This document shows, in pieces, positions 20,931-31,549 of a DNA stretch of 48,153 nt. The stretch lies in contig SZWC01006755.1 in the NCBI GenBank assembly GCA_023375785.1, positions 54,416 to 102,568 on the forward strand, in the 5' to 3' direction. Numbering within the stretch: position 1 is the first letter of the stretch; the number at the start of each line of letters is the position of its first letter. The translations under genes were made by a program, and so were the position numbers. Below the pieces are notes generated by a model that ran no database searches, was not told the DNA's origin, and saw only the letters and a list, made by a program, of their open reading frames with translations. The DNA is from Penium margaritaceum (taxonomy: Eukaryota; Streptophyta; Zygnematophyceae; Desmidiales; Peniaceae).

Positions 20931-23900
20931 ACCAGCCCGGGAAGGGCAGGAAGAAGGACACCCAAGCCATGATGGCCAGGGAGTCTACCGACTTGACGGA
21001 TCCGGACGTCACGGTGATTGACTCCGGATCAGGCCGCCACACGCAGTACAACCGGGCGGCATTCGTCACCTACAGCGCCACTGAATGGCGCATGACAGTC
21101 GCCAACGGCAAAACGGAGTTGGCTGCGGGCAAAGGCAATGTTCGCATCGATTCAGTGGTGAACGAGAAAATAATTCCGCGTACCATCTACGACGTGCTCC
21201 ACATGCCCAACTTTGGGGCAAACCTGCTATCAGTGAGCCGCCTTACCGACAAGGGGCTTTAGGTACTCTTCAACGAGAAGGAGGCTATCATCCGGAAGGA
21301 GGGGGACGGCGAGGTGATTGCACGTGGCAAGAGGGAGGAGGACCTGTACCTTCTCCGTACCAAGGTTCTTGCCAATGCAGTGAGGACAGACGCCGCCAAC
21401 CTCGTGATGAAGGATGAAGGGGACCTGGACCTGTGGCATCGTCGGTTGTGCCACATCGTTCCCTCAACGGTGAGGGACATGGCGAAGAAGGAAGTGGTGC
21501 GGGGTCTTGAGGTCAAGAGCCTCGATGTAGCCAAGAATGCCGTGTGCAAGCCGTGCGTGGTCGGCAAGGCAATACGACAGCCGTTCGATGTCAAAGGAAC
21601 ACATGCATCGGCGAAGTTGGAGGTGGTCCACACTGACGTGTGTGGACCATTCGAGAGCTCCATTGGGGGCGCTCGCTACTTCGTGACCTTCATTGATGAC
21701 CACAGCCGCAAGCTCTACCTCTACATCATCAAGAGGAAGAACGATGTCTTGTTGTGTATGCAGGAGTTTGTGGCGGCTGTGGAGCGGCAAAAGGAGTTGA
21801 AGGTGAAGGCGTTCCGGAGAGACAACGGCGGTGTGTACGAGGGCTGCTCGTCATGGATGAAGAGCAAGGGGATCGCATGGCAGAAAACTACGGCACACTC
21901 TCCGCAGCAGAACGGCGTCGCCGAGAGGGCGAATCGCACCATCCTCAACATGGTCCGGTCCATGTTGAGCGATGCTGGCCTCGCGCAGCAGTACTGGGGC
22001 GAGGCGGCACGGACAGCGGCGTACATCATGAACCTGACATCGACGAAGCCGCTAAAAGATGCGGAGTCCAAGGTGTGGAAGACGCCACAAGAAGTGTGGA
22101 ACGGGAGGAAGCCAACTGTGGCACACCTCCGCACGTTTGGATGTGTTGCACATGCTGTTGTGCAGGCACGGGAGGGGCGGGGCAAGCTGGACCCGTGGAC
22201 TCGCCGGTGCATCTTTGTCGGGTACGAGAGCGGGAGCAAGGCGTACCGGCTCTTTGACCCGCGGAGGCAGCAGATTGTGAAGAGTCACGACGTCACGTTC
22301 GATGAGGACAACCGTTGGACAGACAAGGACGCGGGTCTCTCCAAGCGGGGGGAGTGGCTGCCACTCCTCGAGGGGGAGACGCCGGAGGACGCAAAAGAGG
22401 GTGACGTCCCATCGGCTCCAGCCGGCGAGAACCATCCGGGCAATGTGGGAGCAGCTGATTTGCATTCAGCCGAGTCAGAAAATGAGTCCGAAGCGACGGT
22501 AGCAGTGGAGCTGAACGAAGAGGTGGGGAGTGAGCCCGCATCTCCACGGTCCTCGAGAGAGGGGGAGCAGGCCAGCGGTGCGAGTGGCACCGCGAGGAGG
22601 CAGCAGCAGCAGCAGCAGCCTCAACAGCAGCAGCCCCGGAGAAGCGGACGTGCAAGGAGGACGACAAAGAGGTACGATGCCACAGAGGGCATTTGGACTG
22701 GGCTCGCTTGAGCATTCTTTGCACAAGAGGAGCCCGAGACCATCAAGGAGGCGTTGCAGCGGAAGGATGGGGCTGAGTGGGAGGGAGCTATAAAATCTGA
22801 GCTTGCCTCCCATGAAAAGAACGGCACTTGGCAGCTGATTGACAGGCCGGAGGGCGCGAAAATCATTGGCTCCAAGTGGATCTTCAAGAAGAAGCTCACC
22901 AAGGAGAGGAAGGTGGAGCGGTACAAGGCGCGGCTGGTCGCGAAGGGCTACGCCTAGTGGAAGGGTGAACACTACGATGAAACCTTTGCACCGGTGGCGA
23001 AGTTTGCCTCCATCCGCTCCATCCTCTCGGTGGCGGCGGCGCGCGACTATGAAGTGCATCAAATGGATGTGAAAACTGCATTCATCAACGGTGACCTGGA
23101 AAAGGAGGTCTACATGGAGGTGCCGGAGGGGGTGGACACGCCGCCGGGGAAGGTGTGCTGGCTTCGCAAGGCGCTCTACGGACTGAAGTAAGTGCCACTC
23201 ATGTGGTACCTGAAAATGGACGGTTTCATGGCCGAGCTTGGCTTCAAGCACTGTGAGGCGGATCACAACGTGTACATGCGGAAGCAGCCGGGGTTGCACC
23301 ACATTGTGGTACTTTACGTGGATGATCACATCCTCGTGTCGTCGGACATGGAGGAATTGGTGAACCTGAAGTGACAGCTGGGCGGTCGGTTCAAAATGAC
23401 CAACATGGGCGAGCTGGAGTACTACCTCAGCGTCGCCATCAAGAGAGACCGCAAGGCACGCACGTTCCAGATGGGGCAGGCAAAGTACATACAAGAGGTG
23501 CTCCACTGCTACAACATGGAGGAGTGCAACCCCATCGGCACACCCATGATCGCCACGTGTGAGCTGAGCTCGAGCATGGGTCCAAGCACGAACGAGGAGA
23601 AGGAGGAGATGTATACTATACCAGTCCGCTGTGGGGAGCATCATGTACGCCATGGTGGCGACGCGACCCGACCTAGCCTTCACGGAGGGCCAAGTGAGCC
23701 GCTACGTTGTTGACCCCGGGCCGCTGCATTGGCGAGCGGTGAAGCAGATCCTCCGCTATCTCAAGGCGACAAAACAATCGCGGTTCGTGTTTGGAGGGGG
23801 AGCATGTGACGACTCCCTCGAGTTGGTCAGCTACTCTGATGCCGACAGGGCTGGTGATGTGGATGACAGAAAATCAACGTCAGGGTATGTGTTTGTGCTT

Positions 23901-24293
23901 GGTGGTACATCAGTTTCATGGACAAGCAGGAAGCAAGACTGCGTGGCGCTATCTAGTACCAAAGTGGAGTACATCACGTTCGCAAAAGCCACAAAGGAGA
24001 CGGTGTGGTTGCGGCGGCTGCTAAAGGAGATTGGTGTGCCGCAAAGGAAGCCAACGGTACTCAACGTGGAAAACATGAGTGCCATCAGCCTGACCTAGAA
24101 CCCGGTGCTGCACAGGAGGACCAAGCACATCGAGATCCGGCATCACTATGCGCGAGACTTGGTGGCGAAGGGAGATGCGACTCTTGTACATTGTGGTACT
24201 AAGCGCATGCTCGCCGACGCCATGACCAAGGCACAGCCCAAGGACAGGCACGACGCAAGCTGCATGGAGCTCGGTCTGCGCTATGAGGTTTAA
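20921..24293 (+). pseudogene. pol: Copia-2 pol: protease, integrase, RT, RNase H
   Basis: The protease reads VTVIDSGSGRHTQ (about 21012-21050). The integrase zinc region has LWHRRLCH and CKPCVVGKA. The core has VVHTDVCGPF, FRRDNGGVYEG and PQQNGVAERANR (D, D, E present). The RT spans from IIGSKWIFKKKL through DVKTAFINGDLEKEVYMEVPEG to YVDDHILVS (23317-23343). RNase H has SYSDADRAGD, SSTKVEYI and the TKHIEIRHHYARDLV end, but CDN reads VEN. Stops are TAG 21260, 22955 and 24096, TAA 23189, and TGA 22709 and 23372, with a frameshift near 23615. Most stops fall where siblings have Gln, for example GYA*W versus GFAQV in copia-1. The natural stop is TAA at 24291-24293. Confidence 0.93.
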
Positions 24294-24335
24294 ATTGCTG
24301 CAGGTTCCAAGGACAGGGCATCAAGGCTGCGGTGC

Positions 24336-24346
24336 AAGGGGGAGAT
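24336..24346 (+). other. Copia-2 polypurine tract
   Basis: The AAGGGGGAGAT region lies directly before the TGTTGACATGG start of the 3' LTR. The 53 bases between the RNase H stop and this site hold no gene. Confidence 0.8.
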
Positions 24347-25068
24347 TGTTGACATGGTGTACCCCTTGCCATGAGTGCCGTTGATCGTACGCCCTGGTTC
24401 GACCACTGGGGAGTGGTCGAACACCTGATCTGACTTTAGATTTGGATTGCTTGGATTTTTCCATGCAGGATGGAGCTTTGAATCACTCGATTTGAGTGAG
24501 TATTCAGAAAGGTAGCCTAGCCCGAAAATCGGGTATTGGGCGGGTGGAATCTGGTAGCCGCCATGGGTGACGGGATAATCCACCGCCAGTGATCCGAGTT
24601 CGTCTCCAATGGGTTCCAAACGCACCAAGGGCATGAATGAGGTAACCATAAGGACCTCCTTGACCAGGGTGAACTTCTCCTTGACTTCTGGGCGAGGAAA
24701 GGGGCTTCGACGGGTCATCGTCGAAGCGCCTCCCGTCGCCTAGAGTGCAAGGCTAGGTCGGCGGCTCCACCAAGGGTTACTCCGATGGCCGCAGGGGCTC
24801 TACTGCTCCGTTTTCAGCATAGTTGGATGCGTTGGAAAGCTTAGATCACAGGCTATAAGGATCTGATGTAATCTCACTATGCTAAGTAACAAAAACGTGT
24901 TTCAATTCAGATCTACTGAACATGACGTGTTCTGCCTACTCACATCCGTGATCCTTGTACTCCACACTCTTCACCATTGGTGTCCTTTGGCTGCTCAAAA
25001 AACTGGTAGCGTGCATCAGTGAGAGGTAGACATCCTTGAGGGTGCCTCCACACCCACTAGAGCCAACA
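24347..25068 (+). repeat. Copia-2 3' LTR
   Basis: It matches 19380-20104 end to end. It holds a perfect 11-bp stem, GTTCGACCACT (24397-24407) and AGTGGTCGAAC (24412-24422), with a GGGG loop. The antisense frame seen in the 5' copy is also open here, ending near the LTR start. Confidence 0.92.
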
Positions 25069-25073
25069 CTCAA

Positions 25074-25334
25074 AGCCCCCTAGCTTCTTGGTGGAGCTTC
25101 TCAAAGCAGCCATTCATGGTACAACCTCGCACGTGCCGCTTGGCTCGAGTGTCGAAGACCCAACATATGCCTCATTCTTACTCTCGGCATTGTACATGTG
25201 TGCTCCATACACTGGACACTTATGATTGAATTAAACTCACTCCTGAATAAAAATAATCCATTTTTCCCAAATCATGGTATCATCCTTCGTTCCGCATCCG
25301 TGAACTCCACATCTACCTTTCGCTTGGTGTAACA
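25074..25334 (+). repeat. Chromovirus 3' LTR, right half
   Basis: It aligns with about 16100-16359 of the solo LTR (GCTTCTCAAAGCAGCCA, ACAACCTCGCACG, GACCCAACATA, ACTGGACACTT) and ends GTGTAACA. It continues the LTR interrupted at 19379. Confidence 0.8.
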
Positions 25335-26233
25335 TCCGTGAACTCCACACTAAAAAAAAAAAACTGAGAATTAAATGATTTTAACACCTAGACATTCAAG
25401 TTCCCTATTTTCTACATGTGGAAATTCTTATCATTGCATTGCTCGTCCACCACACGGTGACTTCCAGATTTCCACGGCGGTTGGTCGTGGGCATTCTAAC
25501 AATTGTCCGAAAATAAAGTGTTTTGTTAAAAAAGTTTAAGATTGTGACCATCTCCAAAAAAGGACAAAATTATCACAAAGTGTATCGACATTTCAATATT
25601 TTCTCATCGCCTTCTTGACTATGCTAGAATCTTATAACCACGAGCCTCAATTTTCTTGAAGGGAGGTTTTGTAAGCGTTCGTTGGACATTGCATGTAGTC
25701 TGGGTTTGTCATTCGACTCACACAGAGTGGTTTTGTCACCGGGTGGGGGGTGCCGGTCCTTGATCTATCTTCTATCTCACCATGCATGGTGCTTGCGACC
25801 GTCCCAGTTCCAGGTCAGTCCGGGGGGTGGGAGTATGTTGCATATTTGACACAGAACCTCATTTTAATAATACCCCCAAAGTGGTACGATGGTGGGGGTT
25901 GGAGCACTACGTACAGGTGGACCCCCACACCCATCGACCGGTCAACACTGACGTAGTGACGCTCTCGAGTATGGCATAGGACCATTTTAGGCCAATGAAA
26001 ACCACATTCACCATTTTGATGTCCCCGCATGGGCGGATGACCTAAGAAACTGGCAGGAATGCCTTGAGGAGGAGTGGTTTTTGGAGTAGTAGGCAATGCC
26101 GACCATCACCCCACGCTCCCCTGAACCCGGTCTTATCACCTACCATCTTGGGAAGGTCGTTCGCGTGAGACCTCCCCAGTACATGGAACTTGACAGTAAC
26201 TGGGGATAAGTGTGTTGATGCCATGGACACACC
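25335..26233 (+). other. Unassigned AT-rich spacer left of the MULE-like gene
   Basis: No protein or LTR signal is recognised on either strand. A run of 12 A lies at 25352-25363. A terminal inverted repeat for the downstream transposase was looked for here but none is obvious. Confidence 0.5.
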
Positions 26234-28284
26234 TTGCACCAGTTTAGAAGCCCTACTGTTGACAAGTATGTGGAAGGCACCGATGGTTTTTTGGTTTTGT
26301 TGCAGGCACTATTGTGCATGCTCTCTTCCCATTGTGCTAACTTCAAACCCCCCTCCCCTCCCCACCTTGCAGAGCCTCCTTTGGAGGAGGATATCGACAA
26401 CGACACACCCTCGAAGAAGAGGAAGAAGCCTGGCCACCCGCGGTTCTCCAAGGCATGGAGTTCTCCAACATGGAGGAGTGCCGGTGTGCCATAGAAGACT
26501 ACGTCATGGAGGAGCGCTTTTCCATCAAGTTGAAGCGCAGTGAATCCGGGCGCATCGTTGTGCGCTGTTGTGACCACCACACGCACGGGTGCACGCGGAT
26601 CATCCATGCAAGTGTCAACGCCAAGAACAATGTGAACGTGTCCTCCTTTGTGGAGGGATATTGCTGCACACCCGGACAGACCAAGGGCAACACCCCCCCC
26701 CCCCCCCCCCGAAGCTACAAGTGGGTCCTGAGCCACATCCGCGACACAGTGTAGTGGGATACAACAACAGACGCGAAGGCCCTACGCTTGGTGGTGGAGG
26801 CTGTGACGCACAAGAAGGTGCCCTACCAAACCATGTGGAAGGCGCATGACAAGGCCCAAGAGGAGATAATGGACGACAAGGTTCAGCCATGGGGCCTGTT
26901 CCCCGTGTATTGCACTTATGTAAGTACATGTTTCAAGCATGCCTTAAGTGTACATCATGTCTAAGTTATGTACCATGATCCTCAATCACTGCCATGCCGT
27001 CTCTAACCTGCACTTGAAGAAGGTGGATCCAAACACCATCGTTGTGGCCTTCCAAGATGACACAAAGCAGAAATTCCACCGGGCCTTTGTAGCTCCTGGA
27101 GTGTGTCGGTTGGGGTGGACACATGTCCGTCCTTCATCACACTTGATGGTAAACACTTGAAGAATGGCCACAAGGAGGTGCTATTCATTGCATAGTGCTT
27201 TGACGCAAATAACAACTCTTTCCCAATGGCGCACGCCATTTGCAACGGGGAGAACGAGGACAACTGGGCGTGGCTCATGGAGCAGGTTGCAAACTGGACT
27301 GTGCGAGATGGTGGAACGGTCATCATCAGTGACCATAATGCGGGGCTCATCGCCGCCATTTGCAAAAGGCTGCTACCCATCACTTTCAAGTATTGAACCT
27401 ACCATATCAAAGAAAATGTGCGGCTGTCATGAGCGAAGCAGGCCTCCGAGGTCTTCTAGAAGTTGGCACACGTGTACACCCGCAAGGAATAGACCAAGAT
27501 CTCACACGAACTCATGGCTATTGTTGCTTGGGTGTGCACGTACCTATTCAGCATCAACAGAGAGGGTGACATCCTGCTGGCAACATGGTCCAGGTGGTAT
27601 GGTCCGCAGGATCGTGGCAATCACACAACCAGCAATGCTGCTGAGTCCCTGGATGCCAGGATTGTGGAAGCACACAAGCTATTTCCATTCCATTGCTTTG
27701 CTAGCCCCTATCCCTATGTGCAGAAAATTCTTGCAAAGCACAAGAATTTGGCACATGATGCCAAGGGAGAGTGGACAATGGCACCCGGCTAGGCGTTGAA
27801 GAACAAAAAGCAGCAGATGCAAGAGTACAACGTGGTTCATATCGGCAACCTACAAGGCACGGTCACAAGTGCCAGTGGTGAGCCACGTAATGTGGACAGC
27901 CGCATGCGCAAGTGCTCATGTGACAAGTTCCATGAGTTCAACATCCTGAGCGTTCACGCCTGCTTCATCTTCATCCACAATGGGATGGACCTGGACGGCT
28001 ACATGGATATGGCCTACAGCAAGGCGGCCTTGAAGCGCACCCACGGCAACCCGATGCCCAGTGTCAACCTAAAGGTATTGAAGCTGCTTGAGAGGGGTTG
28101 GTACCCGTCTGGCCCAGACCATTGTCGTAGGCAGCCTCCTAGCAAACGCAAGTGGCACGGTGTGCTTTGGCATTCCAACCACATCCGTGGTAGATGTAGG
28201 TTGAAGGTCCATCCCAAGCGGCACTGCGTGAACCCGTCCGTAGCTACAATGTGCGAGCTCATGCAAGCAAGCGAGTCTCTCTGA
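26234..28284 (+). pseudogene. MuDR/MULE-like transposase, decayed, with one probable intron
   Basis: The first part has PSKKRKKPGHPRF then, after a one-base frame change near 26450, MEFSNMEECRCAIEDYVMEERF, the MuDR N-terminal domain. An 18-C run (26693-26710) follows. Exon 1 reaches FPVYCTY and is spliced (26920-27019) to KVDPNTIVVAFQDDTKQKFHRAF. The catalytic core has FITLDGKHLKNG (first Asp), FDANNNSFPMAHAICNGENEDNWAW (second Asp region and Glu-rich helix), VIISDHNAGLI and, later, a CSCDKFHEF..HAC segment resembling a SWIM zinc finger. In-frame stops are TAG 26752, 27193, 27457, 27490 and 27790, and TGA 27394, 27430 and 28282. MULE transposases cut and paste DNA with long terminal inverted repeats, but none were identified here. 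Confidence 0.85.
26920..27019 (+). other. Probable spliceosomal intron in the MULE-like gene
   Basis: The donor is GTAAGT after codon TAT. The acceptor is ..CTTGAAG at 27019, with a CTAAC branch-point-like motif about 15 bases upstream and a pyrimidine-rich stretch. Length is 100 bp and phase 0. The join links the two frames of the transposase at the point where MULE proteins have a short linker before the conserved NPxT segment. Confidence 0.65.
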
Positions 28285-28947
28285 CAGGTAGTACGGTGGG
28301 CTGCAGCAACGTTGGGCAGCAACGCAGGGGATGGAACTGTAGAAAATACAGCCAATGGGTCGGCAAACAATAGTGTGGGAGTGGGACCAAGTGTAGCAGT
28401 CAGCATTAGTACAGCAGGCACAAGCGGTGCACAAGGAACAAGCGCAGCAGCCGGCACTAACGCAGCAAGCACAAGCGCACATGCCAGTCCAGGCGTTGTA
28501 CCAAGCTCACCCGCAGACGCAAATGCAAGCTTAGCAGCCCGCACCATTGTAGTAGTTAATCAAGCTACAGCTGTGGGACTGCAGACAGGAGGGGCTACTT
28601 CAACAGGTGAGGAGGAACAAGGCGGTGTGGAGGATGATGGTGACCTCACATAGGAGTACGGGACACACAAGAACCCTGAAAAGAACCACACAGATGGGGA
28701 GGAGGACAAGGAAGGTGAGGAAAACACAGACAATGGTGAGGGTGGTGTGCAGGATGAGATTTTGGGGTCGGAGACAAGCACATTGTGGAGTTCGGATAGT
28801 GAGACCTCAGACGAGGACTTCAACTACGACGAGGAGATGAGGTATGTATGGTTTGAGGCTGAAAAGGATGCATAGAGGCGGCAGCACACAATGAGGCGCG
28901 GAATGGCATAGAGCGTGGAGTTTTTGGACGTGGATTTTGGCGCGTGA
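28285..28947 (+). pseudogene. C-terminal extension of the MULE-like frame: Ser/Ala/Thr-rich then acidic
   Basis: The transposase frame continues after TGA 28282. From ~28312 to ~28560 it is low-complexity Ser, Thr, Ala, Gly and Asn (VSISTAGTSGAQGTSAAAGT). It then turns strongly acidic to ~28850 (DGEEDKEGEENTDNGEGG, SSDSETSDEDFNYDEEM). Three TAG codons (28651, 28873, 28909) interrupt and a TGA at 28945 ends it. I do not recognise a domain. It could be a disordered tail of the transposase or a captured host sequence. Confidence 0.5.
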
Positions 28948-29132
28948 AGGTAATTGGACAATGCATGACCTTCATACATTATTATTAGTCACTCATGTGA
29001 TATTCTTTTGCCGAGCACCTTCTGTTCATGTGAAACATTCATTTTTTTATGAAATTAGACATATCATGGCATGTGCTGTCTTGCATTAAAGCGTGTATTC
29101 ATGTATCCTCTTGTGCATTTTCACATTTGCAG

Positions 29133-29330
29133 GTTACAACTTGGTATGAGATGCTGCATAAGGATCCAGACAACAAGGTGCAGAGGAGAAGATTGACTCG
29201 TGGGATTCTTCTACGCAATAGAGGACCCGCTGTTGTATCTATGGGGGACATCACTTGTGGGAAGCATGGGTGCCAGATTACACGTGGCAAAGGACTTAGT
29301 TCAGCATGTGATAGCGGCCAAATGTCATGA
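29133..29330 (+). pseudogene. Possible terminal exon after the acidic tail
   Basis: A good acceptor (CACATTTGCAG, ending at 29132) precedes an open stretch VTTWYEMLHKDPDNKVQRRR.. ending in TGA at 29330. A GTAATT donor lies at 28951. The basic composition differs from the acidic tail. No family is recognised and the exon is tentative. Confidence 0.3.
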
Positions 29331-31349
29331 GGCCTGTCAGAGGAGGTGTTTCACGATGCACTAGAGTGTCTGGAATGGCATCCATGCGCAGCATGTGATG
29401 TCATTCTCTGAGTTCACATCTGAATAATCCACTTTCAGGAATGGTTTGCCTCTTGTGATTTGGGAACTCCGTACTACTGGTATTAATAATGTGTTTGGCA
29501 AACAATGTCCCAGACTTGCTCTGTTCTTTTTGTACATGAGAAGCTTTGCCATAACCATGCACACAAAAGCCTACATAAGGAATGAATTTTATTAAACCTT
29601 TTTTGACTTGTCACGCAACTATGGATAGAAGTGCTTCCTTCTTTGCAGTCCTTAGCAGGCTGTGTAGATCACTTCATAGATCACTGATAATTCATTCAGA
29701 ACTACATACTTTCATGTAATGAAACTGCAAATGTACAAGCTTGTACTATGTTGACTGCTGAACTTGGAGTTCCTATAGAAAATCACAATGTTACTTCAAA
29801 TGTTGAGCGGAATTCATCAATATACCTATGTTATTGAATACATTAATTACAAAACATATGTACACCAATTCTTGTTCATCTTTATAATACATCATACACT
29901 CCATGAACACATAAACTTGGAATCCTTACAGAACACCAGAATGTTACTTTATAATTAAGGTAGAAAGCATCGTTCCTTAAGTTGAACGATTGGAGATGGA
30001 ATTGCCAGAATTAGGTAGGGCAAAGTGGATGCACAAGGTACACTTTCAATGATATGAGAGAACTTGGGGGTACATTACAAATGATTCTTGAAACTTTGAG
30101 AGTACTTCGTAAATGAATTTGTAAGAATCATTTACATGTTATCCCTAAACAACACAGTTTGAAACATGGCGGCTCAATTCATGACCATGGCTCCCAGAGT
30201 CCTAGACAGAACGACAGACGTGGAGTCGGCATTTGACGGCCTATCACCCAGCACATGGTTCCCGGGTCTACAGGACCCGGCAACCATGACAACAGGGGAT
30301 TTCAAGCTGTCCACTGGTCCCATTCGTCCTTTATGATGGACCAAGCACGTTGCGCAGCAATGGGATCCATGGGTGGAGTGACTGGGTCCCAGACCGGGCC
30401 GTTGGTGAGGTCTCCATTAGCACCAACGGAGGTATGTCCGTTGGTATCCATGATGTACATATGAACGGAGTAGGCATGTAATGATGTCACATGTAGGTCG
30501 TTTTGTACTGCACAACGGAATCCAATCACATGGCGCAACATACAGGTTTGTCCCGGTTCGCTTTGCGCAAGTTCGGGACGCAAAACGAAACCCCAATTGT
30601 ACAAACGGGTATACCAACGCAACAATCCCATTCGCTACGCTAGTCGTAGACATATGTTGATGTTCATAGGATGAGAGTGAAGTATCATAAAAAACCGACT
30701 CCATGGATGCACCAATGGTAAAACCAAGTGATGTCAGCCTACCACGTGTGGTGTGCTGACGTGGTATAGTCTAAGGTCATTCCAAAGTGAGCAACATGGC
30801 CATCAATTGTCAGCGTAATATTTGGTCCTTCTGATTGGCCTTTTGATGCATCAGTGGCATCGCAAAACACGGTGGCATGTCACTCATTCTATAACATTTA
30901 TGTGCACGTTAGATGATGCTAGCAAGCGGTCATGTTGTGTGGTTTACAAAGCAAACCGGCAAACAACATCTATTGAGTGATGTACGGTGGTCACTATCGT
31001 GTTCAACGGCACCTCATTGGATGACAACATTGTGACGGCGACGCTTACAATGATGGACCAATGCCTGGTGCTAATGCATAGAGTATTGTTCCATGTCACG
31101 TGCAACGGTTACGAATGAACGATGTTGAAAGTATAATTCCCATGAAACTTGACTCTGTCAAACAAAACACAATACAGGTGGATAATGTTTTATCTACTTT
31201 TCGATGATCAATTCTCCAAGACTTGTGTAATACAACAAACTATAAGCACTTACGCTAAGTGGAGGAGTTGAAAAAAGTACACCACACATTGTCGTCGATG
31301 AATTCCACCGTCGTCGCGGCCCGACAACTCAAGACTTAGCGGAACAATG
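29331..31349. other. Unassigned intergenic region
   Basis: Mostly AT-rich sequence without recognisable genes. A short frame begins with ATG at 30167 (MAAQFMTMAPRVLDRTT) and an antisense frame covers 30302-30631. Neither resembles anything I know. A CACGTG-centred partial palindrome lies near 30745-30765. Confidence 0.4.
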
Positions 31350-31520
31350 GGGGCAACATATACATGAGGTTAAAAATTGGGGGCTATATAGAAATGAAAT
31401 CAAAATCTGGGGCCTACCTGGAAATGAAATTAAAAATTGGATACGAAGTAAAAATGATGTCGAAACTAGGGGCTCTTTGACGATGGTTCGCAAAAATTAG
31501 GGGCCACTTAGAAATTTCCT
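31350..31520 (+). repeat. Degenerate ~30-bp minisatellite, five to six units
   Basis: Successive units share a GCCTA..TAGAAATGAAAT core and an AAAAATTGGG end (for example the units starting near 31378, 31408, 31438 and 31468). They differ by 20-40%, so the array is old. It lies just upstream of a chromovirus-type LTR fragment. Confidence 0.65.
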
Positions 31521-31549
31521 GATTCTTGAAACTCCTTTCATTCTCAAGA

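Larger units (their letters stand above)
19380..25068 (+). mobile_element. Copia-2: near-complete Ty1/copia element with CTCAA target duplication
   Basis: LTRs of 725 and 722 bp (19380-20104 and 24347-25068) flank gag, protease, integrase, RT and RNase H. CTCAA flanks both ends (19375-19379 and 25069-25073). The LTRs differ by about 5% by eye. RT retains YVDD and integrase retains its D, D and E motifs, so this is the least damaged enzyme set in the window. Even so, five TAG, one TAA, two TGA and two frame changes prevent expression of a full polyprotein. It sits in the chromovirus 3' LTR and is younger than it. Confidence 0.93.
9490..25334 (+). mobile_element. Chromovirus: old Ty3/gypsy element, dismembered by nested insertions
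   Basis: Pieces in order on the + strand are a possible gag end (9490-10067), protease/linker (15054-15809), RT to integrase and chromodomain (16365-19049), polypurine tract and a split 3' LTR (19109-19379 and 25074-25334). RT before integrase plus a C-terminal chromodomain define a chromovirus. It is interrupted by the gag-only element (10068-15048), a solo LTR (15810-16359) and copia-2 (19380-25068). Its 5' LTR and most of gag are missing, apparently displaced by copia-1. The many stops and frameshifts make it the oldest layer between 9490 and 25334. Confidence 0.85.
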
